From the NCBI RefSeq assembly GCF_026157105.1, contig NZ_JANPVQ010000001.1, forward strand, positions 179,501-243,500: a DNA stretch of 64,000 nt, written 5' to 3'. A program made the position numbers and the translations under genes. Positions 18,499 to 28,042 of the stretch are shown here, in pieces; position 1 is the first letter of the stretch, and each line of letters begins with the position of its first letter. Below the pieces are notes generated by a model that saw only the letters and a program-made list of their open reading frames with translations, did no database searches and was not told where the DNA came from. The DNA comes from Sphingomicrobium marinum. Its GTDB lineage: Bacteria; Pseudomonadota; Alphaproteobacteria; Sphingomonadales; Sphingomonadaceae.

Positions 18499-18917
18499 CC
18501 GCGGAATTTTTGCTGAAGGTCGAGCAAGGCGAGCGCCGCCTTGGCCGCCTCACCGCCTTTGTCCTTGCGTGCAGGATCGGCGCGCGCTTCAGCCTGGGCG
18601 CGGTTTTCGACCGTGATGATGCCGTTACCGATCGCAATCCCGTCCATGGTCAGCGCGAGGAGCCCGCGCGCGCTTTCGCCGGCGACGATTTCGAAATGAT
18701 AGGTTTCGCCGCGAATGACGACGCCGATTGCCACGTAGGCGTCATAGTCGCCGCTTTCGACCGCGAGCGCGATCGCCGCCGGCAATTCGAGCGCGCCGGG
18801 GACCGTCACCGTTTCGTGGGTATGACCGGCTGCATCGAGCGCCGCGCGCGTGCCCGCGAGGAGCTGGTCGTTGAGGTCGGCGTAGAAACGCGCTTCGGCG
18901 ATCAGGACGTGTGCCAT
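18495..18917 (-). CDS. ribH: 6,7-dimethyl-8-ribityllumazine synthase
   Basis: A 140-residue lumazine synthase, joining the pyrimidine intermediate and dihydroxybutanone phosphate. Visible blocks are [38 protein letters not shown] (with the catalytic His) and [18 protein letters not shown]. The ATG overlaps the ribBX stop by one base (TGATG); a TTG just before it is ignored. Last gene of the riboflavin operon. Confidence 0.95.
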   Translation of the reverse strand: MAHVLIAEARFYADLNDQLLAGTRAALDAAGHTHETVTVPGALELPAAIALAVESGDYDAYVAIGVVIRGETYHFEIVAGESARGLLALTMDGIAIGNGIITVENRAQAEARADPARKDKGGEAAKAALALLDLQQKFRG

Positions 18918-20188
18918 CAATTGGTCCCCCCGATGGGCCGTTCTTCGACGATGGCGAGGCCATAGGCGTCGAGCGCGACGGGTGAATGTTTGCTGTTGGT
19001 GAGGAGGATCATGTCATGCACGTCGAGCGCGGCAAGGATCTGCGCGCCGATTCCGTAACTGCGCAGCGCCTCGCCGGTCTCGGTCGGCTTGCCCGAGCGC
19101 AGGTTGGTGGCGCGGCTGAGGCTCCCCGCGTCGGCGGCGTGCAGGGCCACGACGACGCCCGCGCCCGCTTCCTCGATCATCTTCATCGATCCCGAAAGTT
19201 GCCCGGCGCGCGGCCCCTGCTCGCCAAGGACGTCGGCGAACAGATCAAGGCTGTGCATGCGAACCAGTGTCGGCTTGTCGGGATCGACATGGCCGTGGAC
19301 CAGCGCCATCTGCTCGCTGCCATTGGCCTTGTCACGAAATACCTGCGCATTCCACGCGCCGCCGGTCTGCGAGGTGAAGCGAGTCTGCGCGACCTCTTCG
19401 ACCATGTGATCCTTCTTTAGCCGATAGGCGATGAGATCGCGGATGGTGCCGATCTTCATGCCGTGCTTGGCGGCGAAATCGATGAGGTCGTCGAGCCGCG
19501 CCATGGTGCCGTCATCGCGCATGATCTCGCAGATCACGCCCGAGGGATTGAGCCCTGCCAGCCGCGACACATCCACCGCCGCTTCGGTGTGGCCGGCACG
19601 GACCAGAACGCCGCCCGGCTGCGCGGTGAGCGGGAAGACATGGCCCGGGCTGACGATGTCATCAGGACCCTTGGAAGCGTCGATAGCCACCGCGATGGTG
19701 CGCGCGCGGTCGCCCGCGCTGATCCCCGTGGTGACGCCTTCCTTGGCCTCGATAGAAACGGTGAAGGCGGTCTGCATGCTTTCGCGATTGTCGCTCGCCA
19801 TCGGGGGCAGTCCAAGCTGGTCGACCCGCTCCTGCGTCAGCGACAGGCAGATGAGCCCGCGCCCGTGCCGCGCCATGAAATTGATCGCATCGGGTGTTGC
19901 CATCTGCGCGGGGATGACGAGGTCGCCTTCATTTTCGCGATCATCGTCGTCGACGAGGATGAACATGCGCCCGTTGCGCGCTTCCTCGATGATTTCCTCG
20001 GCACCGACCAGCACCTTCTCCTTGCCCAGAAAGCTCTCGAGCCGACCAAGCGTATCGGCGGTGGGGTTCCAGTCATCGGCGCCCAGCTTGCGCAGGCTGT
20101 TGGGATGGAGGCCGGCGGCGCGGGCAAGCCCGGCGCGGCTCATCTCGCCAGAATCGACGAGGGTGGTGAGACGGTCGATAATGTCCAT
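18917..20188 (-). CDS. ribBX: HTH-fused RibB with degenerate RibA domain (RibBX type)
   Basis: A 423-residue fusion. Residues 1-55 look like a helix-turn-helix ([20 protein letters not shown]). Residues 60-265 are a full 3,4-dihydroxy-2-butanone 4-phosphate synthase: [15 protein letters not shown] and [20 protein letters not shown] carry the catalytic acids and His. Residues 270-423 align with GTP cyclohydrolase II but hold no Cys at all, so the three zinc ligands are gone, and QEGRGIGL is replaced by [12 protein letters not shown]; only [13 protein letters not shown] and LLTNSKHS remain. The RibB activity should be intact and the RibA activity absent. A separate ribA must exist elsewhere. 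Confidence 0.9.
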   Translation of the reverse strand: MDIIDRLTTLVDSGEMSRAGLARAAGLHPNSLRKLGADDWNPTADTLGRLESFLGKEKVLVGAEEIIEEARNGRMFILVDDDDRENEGDLVIPAQMATPDAINFMARHGRGLICLSLTQERVDQLGLPPMASDNRESMQTAFTVSIEAKEGVTTGISAGDRARTIAVAIDASKGPDDIVSPGHVFPLTAQPGGVLVRAGHTEAAVDVSRLAGLNPSGVICEIMRDDGTMARLDDLIDFAAKHGMKIGTIRDLIAYRLKKDHMVEEVAQTRFTSQTGGAWNAQVFRDKANGSEQMALVHGHVDPDKPTLVRMHSLDLFADVLGEQGPRAGQLSGSMKMIEEAGAGVVVALHAADAGSLSRATNLRSGKPTETGEALRSYGIGAQILAALDVHDMILLTNSKHSPVALDAYGLAIVEERPIGGTN

Positions 20189-20240
20189 GATCGGGCCGCT
20201 ATCACACTAAAATGTGAAGCGGCAACCCCAAGAATCACAT

Positions 20241-20837
20241 TTATCTGGCGGTCATCCGCTGCAAATAGCGCGCCAGCACGTCGATCTCGACATTGAGCTC
20301 ACGCCCGGGCGCCAGATCGTGGAGCGTCGTTTCGTGCGCCGTGTGCGGGATCAGGTTGACCGAGAAACGGGTCTCATCACCCTCGTCTTCGACGCGATTT
20401 ACCGTCAGCGAAACGCCATCGAGCGTGATCGATCCCTTGGGCGCGATCGCCGCGCCAAGGTCTCGTGAAACCACGATCGTCAAATCGTGACTGTCGCCCA
20501 CCGGTTCCACCGCGACGATCTTGGCGACCTCGTCGACATGGCCGGTAACGATATGCCCGCCAAGTTCGTCGCCGACCTTGAGCGCACGCTCGAGATTGAG
20601 CTTCGCCCCTTCTTCCCACAGCCCGCTCGCCGTCTTGCTGATGGTTTCGCCGCTGACGTCGACAGCGAACCAGTCATCGCCCTTATCGACGACCGTAAGG
20701 CACGCGCCCGAGCAAGCAATGGAGGCGCCCAATGCCACGCTACCCATGTCATAGCCGCAGCCGATGACAAGCCGCGTATCGCCGCGCTGCTCGACGGACC
20801 GGACGGTGCCGATATCGGTGATGATCCCGGTAAACAT
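20241..20837 (-). CDS. ribE: Riboflavin synthase alpha chain
   Basis: A 198-residue enzyme that dismutates two lumazines to riboflavin. MFTGIITDIGTV opens the first lumazine-binding repeat, with IACSGACLTVV and FAVDVSGETISKT; the second repeat has GGHIVTGHVDEVA and ITLDGVSLTVN. Translationally coupled to ribD: the ATG overlaps the ribD stop by one base. A 52-base gap then leads into ribBX. Confidence 0.96.
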   Translation of the reverse strand: MFTGIITDIGTVRSVEQRGDTRLVIGCGYDMGSVALGASIACSGACLTVVDKGDDWFAVDVSGETISKTASGLWEEGAKLNLERALKVGDELGGHIVTGHVDEVAKIVAVEPVGDSHDLTIVVSRDLGAAIAPKGSITLDGVSLTVNRVEDEGDETRFSVNLIPHTAHETTLHDLAPGRELNVEIDVLARYLQRMTAR

Positions 20838-21808
20838 TATCGCTGGCGCTCGTAGACTTCGAGGCGGTCGATGCCAAGCTGCTTCTCGTCCGCAGGTAGC
20901 CAGCGGCCGTGCGCGTCGGCGATGGCGTCGAGGCCGATATAGCCGACGCTGCTCTTGCCTTCACCGATCAGGATGGGGGCGCGGTAGATTAGCATGCGAT
21001 CGACGAGGTCGGCCTTGAGGAAGGCGGTTGCCGCGCCCGAACCGCCCTCGACCAACAGATCGTTGACGTCGCCAAGGTCGAACACGTCCTCGGGCCTGCG
21101 CAGGATGGTCCAGTCATTGGGTGCCAGCGTGGTCGACAGCATGGCGCGGCGCGGACTTTGCGGTTCGAGCCCGGGCAAGCGCACGTCGAGCGAGGGCTGA
21201 TCGGCCTCGTACGTGCCGCGCCCGACAAGGATCATGTCCGAGCGCGCGCGCTCGAGATGCACGTGGGCGCGCGCATCCTCCCCGGTGATCCACTTCGATT
21301 CCCCCGATGGCAGCGCGATCTTGCCGTCGATCGACAACGCAAGCTTTAACGTGATGCACGGACGTCCAAGTTCAATGCGGGTCAGGAAGCCGCGCATGGA
21401 ACGGCGCGCTGCCGCCTCCTCAACCCCCGTTGCGGTCTCGACGCCCGCATCGCGGAGCAGCGCCAGTCCCTTTCCGGCGGTCCGCGGATCGGGGTCTTCG
21501 AGCGCTGCCGCGACTCTCGATATCCCGGCAGCCGGGATCAGCTTTGCGCATGTCGGGCCACGGTCGCTGTCGTGCGCGCAGGGTTCGAGGCTGGTGTAGA
21601 GCGTCGCGCCCTTGGCGGCATCGCCCGCCGCCGCGAGCGCTACCGCCTCGGCATGGGGACGCCCGCCGGACTGCGTCGCGCCCTCGCCGACGATTTCACC
21701 ATTGTTGACGATCACGCAGCCAACATTGGGGTTGGGCGCGGTCGATCCGCGCGCGGCAGCTCCCAACGCGATCGCGCGGGCCATGAAAGTCGCGTCAGTT
21801 GATGTCAT
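20837..21808 (-). CDS. ribD: Bifunctional riboflavin deaminase/reductase RibD
   Basis: A 323-residue enzyme for the deaminase and reductase steps. The N-terminal half has the cytidine-deaminase zinc site (GRPHAEAVALAAAGD with YTSLEPCAHDSDRGPTC). The C-terminal half is the reductase: CITLKLALSIDGKIALPSG and DMILVGRGTYEAD. It starts inside the last 14 bases of the small upstream gene, with a weak GGGG before the ATG; a second Met eight codons in is possible. Confidence 0.95.
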   Translation of the reverse strand: MTSTDATFMARAIALGAAARGSTAPNPNVGCVIVNNGEIVGEGATQSGGRPHAEAVALAAAGDAAKGATLYTSLEPCAHDSDRGPTCAKLIPAAGISRVAAALEDPDPRTAGKGLALLRDAGVETATGVEEAAARRSMRGFLTRIELGRPCITLKLALSIDGKIALPSGESKWITGEDARAHVHLERARSDMILVGRGTYEADQPSLDVRLPGLEPQSPRRAMLSTTLAPNDWTILRRPEDVFDLGDVNDLLVEGGSGAATAFLKADLVDRMLIYRAPILIGEGKSSVGYIGLDAIADAHGRWLPADEKQLGIDRLEVYERQR

Positions 21809-22127
21809 CCATCCCCACGGCGTTGGCGAGATCCTGGTAGGTTTGCCGGCGTTCGGCGGCGCGGCGTTCGGCCTCGGCCTGGTCGCGCTGCTGGTCGGCG
21901 ATGATTTCCGCGTCGCTACGGTCGGCGTTCCAGCTGTCCGTGTAGATCACGATCGGCGCGCCTTCGGTATTCACCTTGCTGTCGACGAAGAAGAGGATCA
22001 GCACGATGCCGGTGACTAGTAGCGCCAGCGTCAGGCCGATGACCTTTTCGCGATCCTGGTTGACCAGGAAGTTCTTGAGATCGCGCCACACGGCCTTGGG
22101 GCCGAAGACGGGTGGAAAGACGGACAT
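21795..22127 (-). CDS. Small single-pass membrane protein, function unknown
   Basis: 110 residues: a cytoplasmic N-terminus (MSVFPPVFGPKAVWRDLKNF), one membrane helix (IGLTLALLVTGIVLILFFVD), and a polar C-terminus rich in Glu, Arg and Gln (DQAEAERRAAERRQTYQDLA), likely helical. I do not recognise a family beyond similar hypothetical proteins of sphingomonads. It overlaps ribD by 14 bases, so it may lead the riboflavin operon. Confidence 0.7.
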   Translation of the reverse strand: MSVFPPVFGPKAVWRDLKNFLVNQDREKVIGLTLALLVTGIVLILFFVDSKVNTEGAPIVIYTDSWNADRSDAEIIADQQRDQAEAERRAAERRQTYQDLANAVGMDDIN

Positions 22128-22139
22128 TGCGTATAAATA

Positions 22140-22171
22140 GGGCGGGGCAGCGACATGCGCCAGCCCCGCCC
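22140..22171 (-). terminator. Rho-independent terminator after tonB
   Basis: GGGCGGGGC at 22140-22148 pairs perfectly with GCCCCGCCC at 22163-22171 around a 14-base loop. On the minus strand the stem is followed by TATTTAT. It lies 30 bases beyond the tonB stop and before the next minus-strand gene. Confidence 0.75.
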
Positions 22172-22201
22172 TTCGGCTCGCAACTGGAGGGGGCTGCGGG
22201 C

Positions 22202-22867
22202 CTAGCCTTCCAGCTCGAAGCGGAGGCGAATCGTCTTCACGCTTTCGATCTTCTGGTCGCCTTTCATCGCCGGGGCATAGCGCCAGACCTTGAGGATATG
22301 GCGCCGCGCCGCGTTAAAGAAGACGCGGTCGACCTCACCTACCGGCTCCACCTTGGTGACCCGGCCATCGGCGCCAATCGTAAGTTTGAGCGGGAGGATG
22401 GCTTCATCGCCCATCCGCACCTTCGAGGCCGGATAGGGCGGGCGGGCGCGATCCGGCGGCGTCAGCAGGCTGGCTTCGGTCGAGCGGATCTCGACTAGCG
22501 GCGGGCCCGGATCGGGCGCCACGATGGTGCCGATGTCAGCGGTCATCGTTAGCGGCGGCGCATCGACGATCACCGTCGAGGCGGTCGTCCCGCTGATAGG
22601 CGGCAACTGCTGGATTGGTGGCGGATTGGTGATCTGCGACACGGGCGGCAGTACCGGTCCTTCGGGCACGGGCTGGGGTCGCACTTCAGGAGGCGGGGGC
22701 GGCTCGATCGGGATGTTGTCGATGATCGTCGTGCCGTAGTCGGATGGGACAACGAGGTCGGGATTGACCGTCAGCAGCACGGCAAGGCCGGCAGCATGTA
22801 GTCCGATGACGGTGGCGAGCGCCTTGGGGCTGATCCGTTGGCGGGGACGCGGGGCATAGGCTGGCAT
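22202..22867 (-). CDS. tonB: Energy transducer TonB
   Basis: A 221-residue protein linking the proton-motive force to the outer-membrane receptors. A cytoplasmic basic N-terminus leads into one helix (ALATVIGLHAAGLAVLLTV), then a Pro-rich periplasmic spacer (PIEPPPPPEVRPQPVPEGP), and a C-terminal TonB domain starting RPPYPASKVRMGDEA and ending TIRLRFELEG. The start at 22867 follows GGAGGAGGAG. exbB and exbD are not in the window. It should serve the three receptor-like proteins on the left. Confidence 0.93.
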   Translation of the reverse strand: MPAYAPRPRQRISPKALATVIGLHAAGLAVLLTVNPDLVVPSDYGTTIIDNIPIEPPPPPEVRPQPVPEGPVLPPVSQITNPPPIQQLPPISGTTASTVIVDAPPLTMTADIGTIVAPDPGPPLVEIRSTEASLLTPPDRARPPYPASKVRMGDEAILPLKLTIGADGRVTKVEPVGEVDRVFFNAARRHILKVWRYAPAMKGDQKIESVKTIRLRFELEG

Positions 22868-22896
22868 ATCACTCTCCTCCTCCTCTGAGGTAAGTA

Positions 22897-22908
22897 ATGA
22901 TACATCAT
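22897..22908. promoter_or_regulatory. Dyad upstream of tonB, possible iron-responsive operator
   Basis: ATGAT (22897-22901) and ATCAT (22904-22908) form a 12-bp dyad in an AT-rich patch 30 bases before the tonB start, with TAATGATA resembling half of a Fur box. The match to the full Fur consensus is partial, so the regulator is a guess. Confidence 0.3.
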
Positions 22909-22963
22909 AACACGATGAATGCAAGCTTACCGTAGCGTAAGCGTCGCTCCGCGCTGAGCGAGC

Positions 22964-24268
22964 CTATGGGATTTGCAGGCGTTTGATCGCCTTCTTCTGT
23001 CCGATAATTGGTAGCAGCGCCGCCATTTCGGGCCCCGACGTCTGGCCCGTCAGCGCGAGTCGCAGCGGCATGAACAGGGCGCGTCCCTTGCGCCCGGTTT
23101 CTTCTTTCAGCGCCGACGTCAGCGACGTCCATGCGTCGGCATCGAAGGTGATGAGCCCCGCGATCCGCGCGGCGGCATGCAGGTAGTCGCGGTCTTCGGG
23201 ATCGATCGCGGGCGGATCGATGTCGCCGTGCAGAATGTCGACCCATGGTTCGACATCGCGCAGCGTCTCCAGATTGCCGCGCAGAGCATTCCATTCGGCC
23301 TCGCCAATTTCCTCGGACAGGCGATCGGCCACGGCAGCATATTCGGTTTCGTGGAGCAGCTTGGCATTGAGCAAGGCAACTTCGTCGAAACTGAACTGCG
23401 CCGGCGCGCGGCCGAAATGCCTGAAGTCTAGCCCGCTCGCGAGGTGCGCAAGGTTCCTCACCGGCTCGACCGGCTGCGACGTACCGATCCGCGCCAGCAG
23501 CGACAAAAGCGCCATCGGCTCGAGCCCGCGTTCCTGCATTGCTTCCACGCCTACCGAGCCCAGCCGCTTCGACAACTTGCCTTCGGCCGCGACCAGCAGG
23601 GCTTCGTGCGCCAATTGCGGACGGCCTGCACCCAGCGCGTCGAACATCTGAAGCTGGATCGCGCTGTTGGTCACGTGATCCTCGCCGCGCACGATATGCG
23701 TGATGGAAAGGTCGATATCGTCGACCACGCTCGGCAGCATATAGAGCCAGCTCCCGTCTTCGCGGCGCACGACGGGATCGCTGATCAGCTTGGGATCGAA
23801 TTTCTGCGGCCCACGGACAAGATCGGTCCATTCGATCGAAGCGTCGTGCTCGAGCTTGAAGCGCCAGTGCGGCGAGCGACCCTCGGGCGGAGGCTCGGCG
23901 GAATCCTTGCGTTCGTAAATCGGCGGCAGGCCGCGCCCCGCCAACACCTTGCGACGCAGGTCCAGCTCCTCGGGCGTCTCATAACAGGCATATATCCGTC
24001 CGGCCTCGCGCAGGCGCTCGAACGCTGCCTCATAAAGGTCGAAGCGCTCGGACTGGCGCGCTTCCTCGTCCGCCGTCAGTCCCAGCCAGCCAAGGTCCTC
24101 GCGGATTTTCTCGACATATTCGGCCTTGCTTCGCTCCGTATCGGTATCGTCGATGCGTAGCAGGAATGTGCCGCCCTCGCGGCGCGCCAGCAGGTAATTG
24201 TGCAAGGCCGTACGAATATTGCCGACATGGAGGCGACCCGTGGGCGCAGGAGCAAAACGTGTCTTCAT
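22964..24268 (-). CDS. gltX: Glutamyl-tRNA synthetase
   Basis: A 434-residue class I synthetase. It starts MKTRFAPAPTGRLHVGN, holding the HIGH-like motif, and has AAEGKLSKRLGSVGV as its KMSKS-type loop. The catalytic domain includes IDDTDTERSKAEYV and WLYMLPSVVDDIDLSITHIV. Alphaproteobacteria often carry two GltX copies with different tRNA ranges; which type this is cannot be told here. The gene lies 24 bases behind two lipoprotein genes and so may be co-transcribed with nadE. A six-base hairpin at 22925-22942 beyond the stop may be a weak terminator. Confidence 0.94.
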   Translation of the reverse strand: MKTRFAPAPTGRLHVGNIRTALHNYLLARREGGTFLLRIDDTDTERSKAEYVEKIREDLGWLGLTADEEARQSERFDLYEAAFERLREAGRIYACYETPEELDLRRKVLAGRGLPPIYERKDSAEPPPEGRSPHWRFKLEHDASIEWTDLVRGPQKFDPKLISDPVVRREDGSWLYMLPSVVDDIDLSITHIVRGEDHVTNSAIQLQMFDALGAGRPQLAHEALLVAAEGKLSKRLGSVGVEAMQERGLEPMALLSLLARIGTSQPVEPVRNLAHLASGLDFRHFGRAPAQFSFDEVALLNAKLLHETEYAAVADRLSEEIGEAEWNALRGNLETLRDVEPWVDILHGDIDPPAIDPEDRDYLHAAARIAGLITFDADAWTSLTSALKEETGRKGRALFMPLRLALTGQTSGPEMAALLPIIGQKKAIKRLQIP

Positions 24269-24292
24269 GGCGCGCTCTCTACGCATTGCGGC

Positions 24293-24778
24293 CTATTGGG
24301 TGAAGAGGGTGATCGTTCCACCGGGTCCGTCGAGCACCAGCGACCCATCGGGTAGACGGTACGCCCATTCGGCACCCTGCAGTGCCTGCTCCATCGCCTC
24401 TTCGCCGGGTGTCCATCCGCGCGCGCACATCAATTGCGGCTCATCGTCGGTGACGGGCGGCGGCGGCACGAATTCCATGCCCTCAAGGACATAGCGTCGC
24501 TCGAACCAGATGCATTGCGACTGGATGCGGATCGTGTCGCCGGTGATCGTCGCGGTCGGCGTCCAGGCATCGTCGAATTCTTCGCCATTGATACCCGCTA
24601 CCCGCCACTCGCCTTCAATGTCGACGGGCGGGGTCGCCCCAATCGGCAGGACTTCGACGTCATCGTCGAGCGCGTTGACGGGCGCATCGGTGGCATTGTC
24701 CACCTCGTCAATGCTGGGTGCATCGGGCGCGGACGGCGCGCAGGCGTTGAGAAGCAAGACGAGTGCAACCGCGCGCAT
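24293..24778 (-). CDS. META/HslJ-like lipoprotein
   Basis: 161 residues. MRAVALVLLLNAC is a short lipoprotein signal (lipobox LNAC), followed by an acidic linker and then a small beta domain: IEGEWRVAGINGEEF, ATITGDTIRIQSQC and WAYRLPDGSLVLDGPGG. The pattern of residues and Cys resembles META/HslJ domains, but only loosely. It overlaps the next upstream lipoprotein gene by one base (TGATG). Function unknown. Confidence 0.7.
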   Translation of the reverse strand: MRAVALVLLLNACAPSAPDAPSIDEVDNATDAPVNALDDDVEVLPIGATPPVDIEGEWRVAGINGEEFDDAWTPTATITGDTIRIQSQCIWFERRYVLEGMEFVPPPPVTDDEPQLMCARGWTPGEEAMEQALQGAEWAYRLPDGSLVLDGPGGTITLFTQ

Positions 24779-25209
24779 CACCGCGCTTCGAGCTCGATCG
24801 CACCCCCGGAACCCGAGATATTGATGCGATCGCCCATGTCCATCGCAATATTGGCTTTCGTCATCACGTCGGCCACGCCGTTCTCGAAGGTCGTCGGGTC
24901 CGCCGCGCACCCACCCGACAACCCCGATACGGGGGCGAAGGTGATCGCATTGCCGTTGAGCTCATAGTCCCAGACCATGCGGGCGCACGGGCTGGTGATC
25001 GCGATCTGGCTGCCGTCGATCGCGGCGCTCATTGCCGTGCTCGCGGGGAGCGGCGCATTGCGGTAGCTCACCACCTGGTAATTGCCCGGCAACTCGAGGC
25101 TTGGCGCGGGCGCCGCCTCCTCGACGGGTTCGGGCGCGGGCGCGGGCGCTTCTTCCGCTTCGCAAGCTGCGAGCATCAACAATGGCAGGGCAAATGCGAT
25201 ACGGATCAT
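24778..25209 (-). CDS. META-domain lipoprotein
   Basis: 143 residues with the signal MIRIAFALPLLMLAAC (lipobox LAAC), an Ala/Pro/Glu spacer, and a compact domain: LPGNYQVVSYRNAPLP, SQIAITSPCARMVWDYEL and a second Cys in GLSGGCAADPTTFE, resembling the META/HslJ fold. It overlaps the nadE stop by four bases and the following lipoprotein gene by one, so the three are translated as a unit. Confidence 0.75.
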   Translation of the reverse strand: MIRIAFALPLLMLAACEAEEAPAPAPEPVEEAAPAPSLELPGNYQVVSYRNAPLPASTAMSAAIDGSQIAITSPCARMVWDYELNGNAITFAPVSGLSGGCAADPTTFENGVADVMTKANIAMDMGDRINISGSGGAIELEAR

Positions 25210-26864
25210 TTTCCGGTCCTGAAATGGTTCGTGATAGGATAACGCCTGTCGCGCCCGAAGTTCCGCCCACCAATCTTTACACCGATGGGGGCCTGGCGGC
25301 GCTTATACTCTGCACGCAGCACCAGCTTTTCAATTTCGGCCACCGTTTCGATGTCTGCGCCAGTGCGCTTGGCGGTCGCGGCAACAGAGATTTCGTCCTC
25401 GATCAACGCTTCGAGGATGCGGTCCAGCGTCTTGTAGGGCGGCAGCGAATCCTCGTCCTTCTGGTCGTGGCGAAGCTCGGCCGTCGGCGGTTTGGTGATG
25501 ACGCGCTGGGGCATGACCGGCCCATTGGGGCCGAGCGCGAGACGCGGCTTCACGCGATTGCGCCAGCGCGACAGTTCGAACACGGTCGTCTTGTAGACGT
25601 CTTTCAGCACCGAATAGCCGCCCGCCATGTCGCCATAGAGCGTAGCGTAGCCGACGCTCATCTCGCTCTTGTTGCCCGTGGTCAGCAGCATCGGGCCAAA
25701 GCGGTTGGACAGCGCCATCAACGTAACCATGCGCAGGCGCGATTGGATATTTTCTTCGGCCAGCCCCGGATCGGTGCCGCGAAACGGCTCCTCGAGCATC
25801 TTTTCCATCGTCTCCACGCCGGGCTTGATTGGCACGATGTCATATCGGCAGTCGAGCATTTCGGCGCAGGCCTTGGCGTCTTCGAGGCTATGGTCAGAGG
25901 TATATTCGGACGGCATCATCACGCACCAGACATTGTCCGCACCTAGCGCATCGACCGCGACCGCTGCCGACAGCGCGCTGTCGATCCCGCCTGACAGCCC
26001 GAGGATCACGCCCCTGAAACCGTTGCCATGCACATATTCGCGCAGGCCCACCATCATCGCGTGATAAGCATCCTCTGGATAAGGATCGAGATCGGCTTTC
26101 TCGCCTTCGGCACAATACCAGCCGTCCTCACCCTTTTCCCATTCGGTCATCACCATCCGCTCGTCCCAGTCGGGCAACTGGACGGCGATCGAACCACCGA
26201 CATTGACGATGAAGGACGAGCCATCGAATGCCAGCTCATCCTGCCCGCCGACGCGATTGAGATAAGCAAGCGGCAACCCCGTCTCCTTGACGCGGTCGCG
26301 TACCTGACGCTGGCGGATCTCATCCTTGTGCAACTCGAACGGCGAGCCGTTCATGACGAGCAGCAACTCCGCGCCCTGATCGGCGAGATGCGAGCAGACG
26401 CGTTCTTCCCAAATGTCTTCGCAGATCGGCAGGCCGATCTTCACACCGTTCCATGTTACCGGATCGGGTAACGGCCCCGGGGCGAAGATGCGGTGCTCAT
26501 CGAAGGTGCCGTAATTGGGCAGTTCATGCTTGGCCCGCTGCGCCGCGATGCCGCCATTCTCCGCGAAGAATACGCCGTTGTAGACGCCGCCGTCGGCGGC
26601 GAATATTCCGCCGAAAATGATCGGGGGTCCGCCGTCGGACGTGGCATCGGCAAGGTCTTCCGCAGCATCCATCGCGCGGCGGACGAAGGCGTTTTTCAAG
26701 GTCAGGTCTTCGGTCGGATAGCCGGTAACCTGCATCTCGGGAAACATGACCAGATCGGCGCCCTTTGCCGCCGCTTGTGCCCGCCATTCGAGCATGCGTT
26801 CGATATTGCCCGTGAGGTCACCCACGCGCTGGTTCATCTGGCAAAATGCGATGCGTAATTTCAT
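25206..26864 (-). CDS. nadE: Glutamine-dependent NAD+ synthase
   Basis: A 552-residue two-domain enzyme that amidates nicotinate adenine dinucleotide. Residues 1-260 are a nitrilase-type glutaminase: DLVMFPEMQVTGYPTEDL (Glu), KHELPNYGTFDEHRIF (Lys) and GLPICEDIWEE (catalytic Cys). Residues 265-552 are the synthetase with the ATP loop VILGLSGGIDSALSAAVAVD and TGNKSEMSVGYATLYGDMAGG. The start is at MKLRIAFCQ. First gene of an operon with the lipoproteins and probably gltX. Confidence 0.96.
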   Translation of the reverse strand: MKLRIAFCQMNQRVGDLTGNIERMLEWRAQAAAKGADLVMFPEMQVTGYPTEDLTLKNAFVRRAMDAAEDLADATSDGGPPIIFGGIFAADGGVYNGVFFAENGGIAAQRAKHELPNYGTFDEHRIFAPGPLPDPVTWNGVKIGLPICEDIWEERVCSHLADQGAELLLVMNGSPFELHKDEIRQRQVRDRVKETGLPLAYLNRVGGQDELAFDGSSFIVNVGGSIAVQLPDWDERMVMTEWEKGEDGWYCAEGEKADLDPYPEDAYHAMMVGLREYVHGNGFRGVILGLSGGIDSALSAAVAVDALGADNVWCVMMPSEYTSDHSLEDAKACAEMLDCRYDIVPIKPGVETMEKMLEEPFRGTDPGLAEENIQSRLRMVTLMALSNRFGPMLLTTGNKSEMSVGYATLYGDMAGGYSVLKDVYKTTVFELSRWRNRVKPRLALGPNGPVMPQRVITKPPTAELRHDQKDEDSLPPYKTLDRILEALIEDEISVAATAKRTGADIETVAEIEKLVLRAEYKRRQAPIGVKIGGRNFGRDRRYPITNHFRTGK

Positions 26865-26968
26865 GCTACCGCACGTAGCCATGCGAACCCTTCACCACAA
26901 GCTTGCCCTTTGGCTCTAGGCCCCGCTAAGGGGGTGACGGTTTCACGACATTCCCAGGGCGCGCAATC

Positions 26969-27901
26969 ATGAAATTACTGGCCGGCAATTCCAATCCACC
27001 GCTAGCCAAGGCGGTCGCCGACTATCTCGAAATCCCGCTGGTCAAGGCGAGCGTCAAGCGCTTCGCCGACGAGGAAATCTTCGTCGAGGTGCATGAGAAC
27101 GTGCGCGGGCAGGACATGTTCGTCCTGCAGTCGACGAGCTATCCGGCCAACGACAACATGATGGAACTGCTCATCATGATCGACGCGCTGCGCCGTGCCT
27201 CGGCCAAGCGCATCACTGCGGTCGTCCCCTATTTCGGCTATGCCCGGCAGGATCGCAAACCCGGCCCGCGCACCCCGATCTCGGCAAAGCTCGTCGCCAA
27301 CCTCATCACGCAGGCGGGCGCCGATCGCGTGCTGACGATGGATCTCCACGCCGGCCAGATCCAGGGCTTCTTCGATATCCCAACGGATAACCTGTGGGCC
27401 GCGCCCGTGATGGCGGCGGATATCCAGGCGCGCTACGATACCGACAAGATCACCATTGTCTCGCCCGACGTCGGCGGTGTGGTCCGCGCCCGCAGCCTCG
27501 CCAAGCGTCTCGACAACGCTCCGCTGGCCATCGTCGACAAGCGCCGTGAGCGTGCCGGCGAAAGCGAAGTGATGAACATCATCGGCGAGGTCGAGGATCG
27601 CGTCTGCATCCTTGTCGACGACATTGTCGATTCGGGCGGAACGCTGTGCAACGCGGCAGCCGCGATGCGCGAACAGGGCGCCAAGCAGGTCATGGCCTAC
27701 TGCACCCACGGCGTCCTGTCGGGCGCTGCGGAAGCGCGCATCGACAAGAGCGAGCTGACCGAACTGGTCGTCACCGACAGCATCATGCACGAGGATATCA
27801 GCGACGACGGCAAGATCCGCCGCCTGACGATCGCGCCGCTATTCGGCGAAGCGATCAGCCGGATTGCAGATGAAAGCAGCGTGTCGAGCCTCTTCGACTA
27901 G
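26969..27901 (+). CDS. prs: Ribose-phosphate pyrophosphokinase
   Basis: A 310-residue PRPP synthetase, supplying nucleotide, His, Trp and NAD synthesis. [19 protein letters not shown] opens it; [40 protein letters not shown] and the PRPP-binding loop [18 protein letters not shown] follow. Length and motifs are normal for a class I enzyme. It faces away from nadE across a 104-base gap. Confidence 0.97.
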   Translation: MKLLAGNSNPPLAKAVADYLEIPLVKASVKRFADEEIFVEVHENVRGQDMFVLQSTSYPANDNMMELLIMIDALRRASAKRITAVVPYFGYARQDRKPGPRTPISAKLVANLITQAGADRVLTMDLHAGQIQGFFDIPTDNLWAAPVMAADIQARYDTDKITIVSPDVGGVVRARSLAKRLDNAPLAIVDKRRERAGESEVMNIIGEVEDRVCILVDDIVDSGGTLCNAAAAMREQGAKQVMAYCTHGVLSGAAEARIDKSELTELVVTDSIMHEDISDDGKIRRLTIAPLFGEAISRIADESSVSSLFD

Positions 27902-28042
27902 ACTTGCAGAATCACTCAGGCGTCGTTATGTGCGCGCCCTGATCTTCCAAATCATTGGAAATCCGACCGGTCCGGCCGACCAGGCTGCCGTGGCAGGTCG
28001 AAATCGTCGCCCGTCAACGTACGGGCCACAAAGGAGACGAAA
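27902..28042 (+). promoter_or_regulatory. Leader region of the rpmI-rplT operon
   Basis: 141 bases between prs and rpmI. A nested hairpin at 27977-28000 pairs CGACC with GGTCG and, inside, TGCC with GGCA. L35-L20 operons are often controlled by L20 binding an mRNA leader, so this is a candidate site, but I cannot match it to a known leader class. AAAGGAGA just before rpmI is its ribosome-binding site. No infC is present upstream. Confidence 0.35.
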
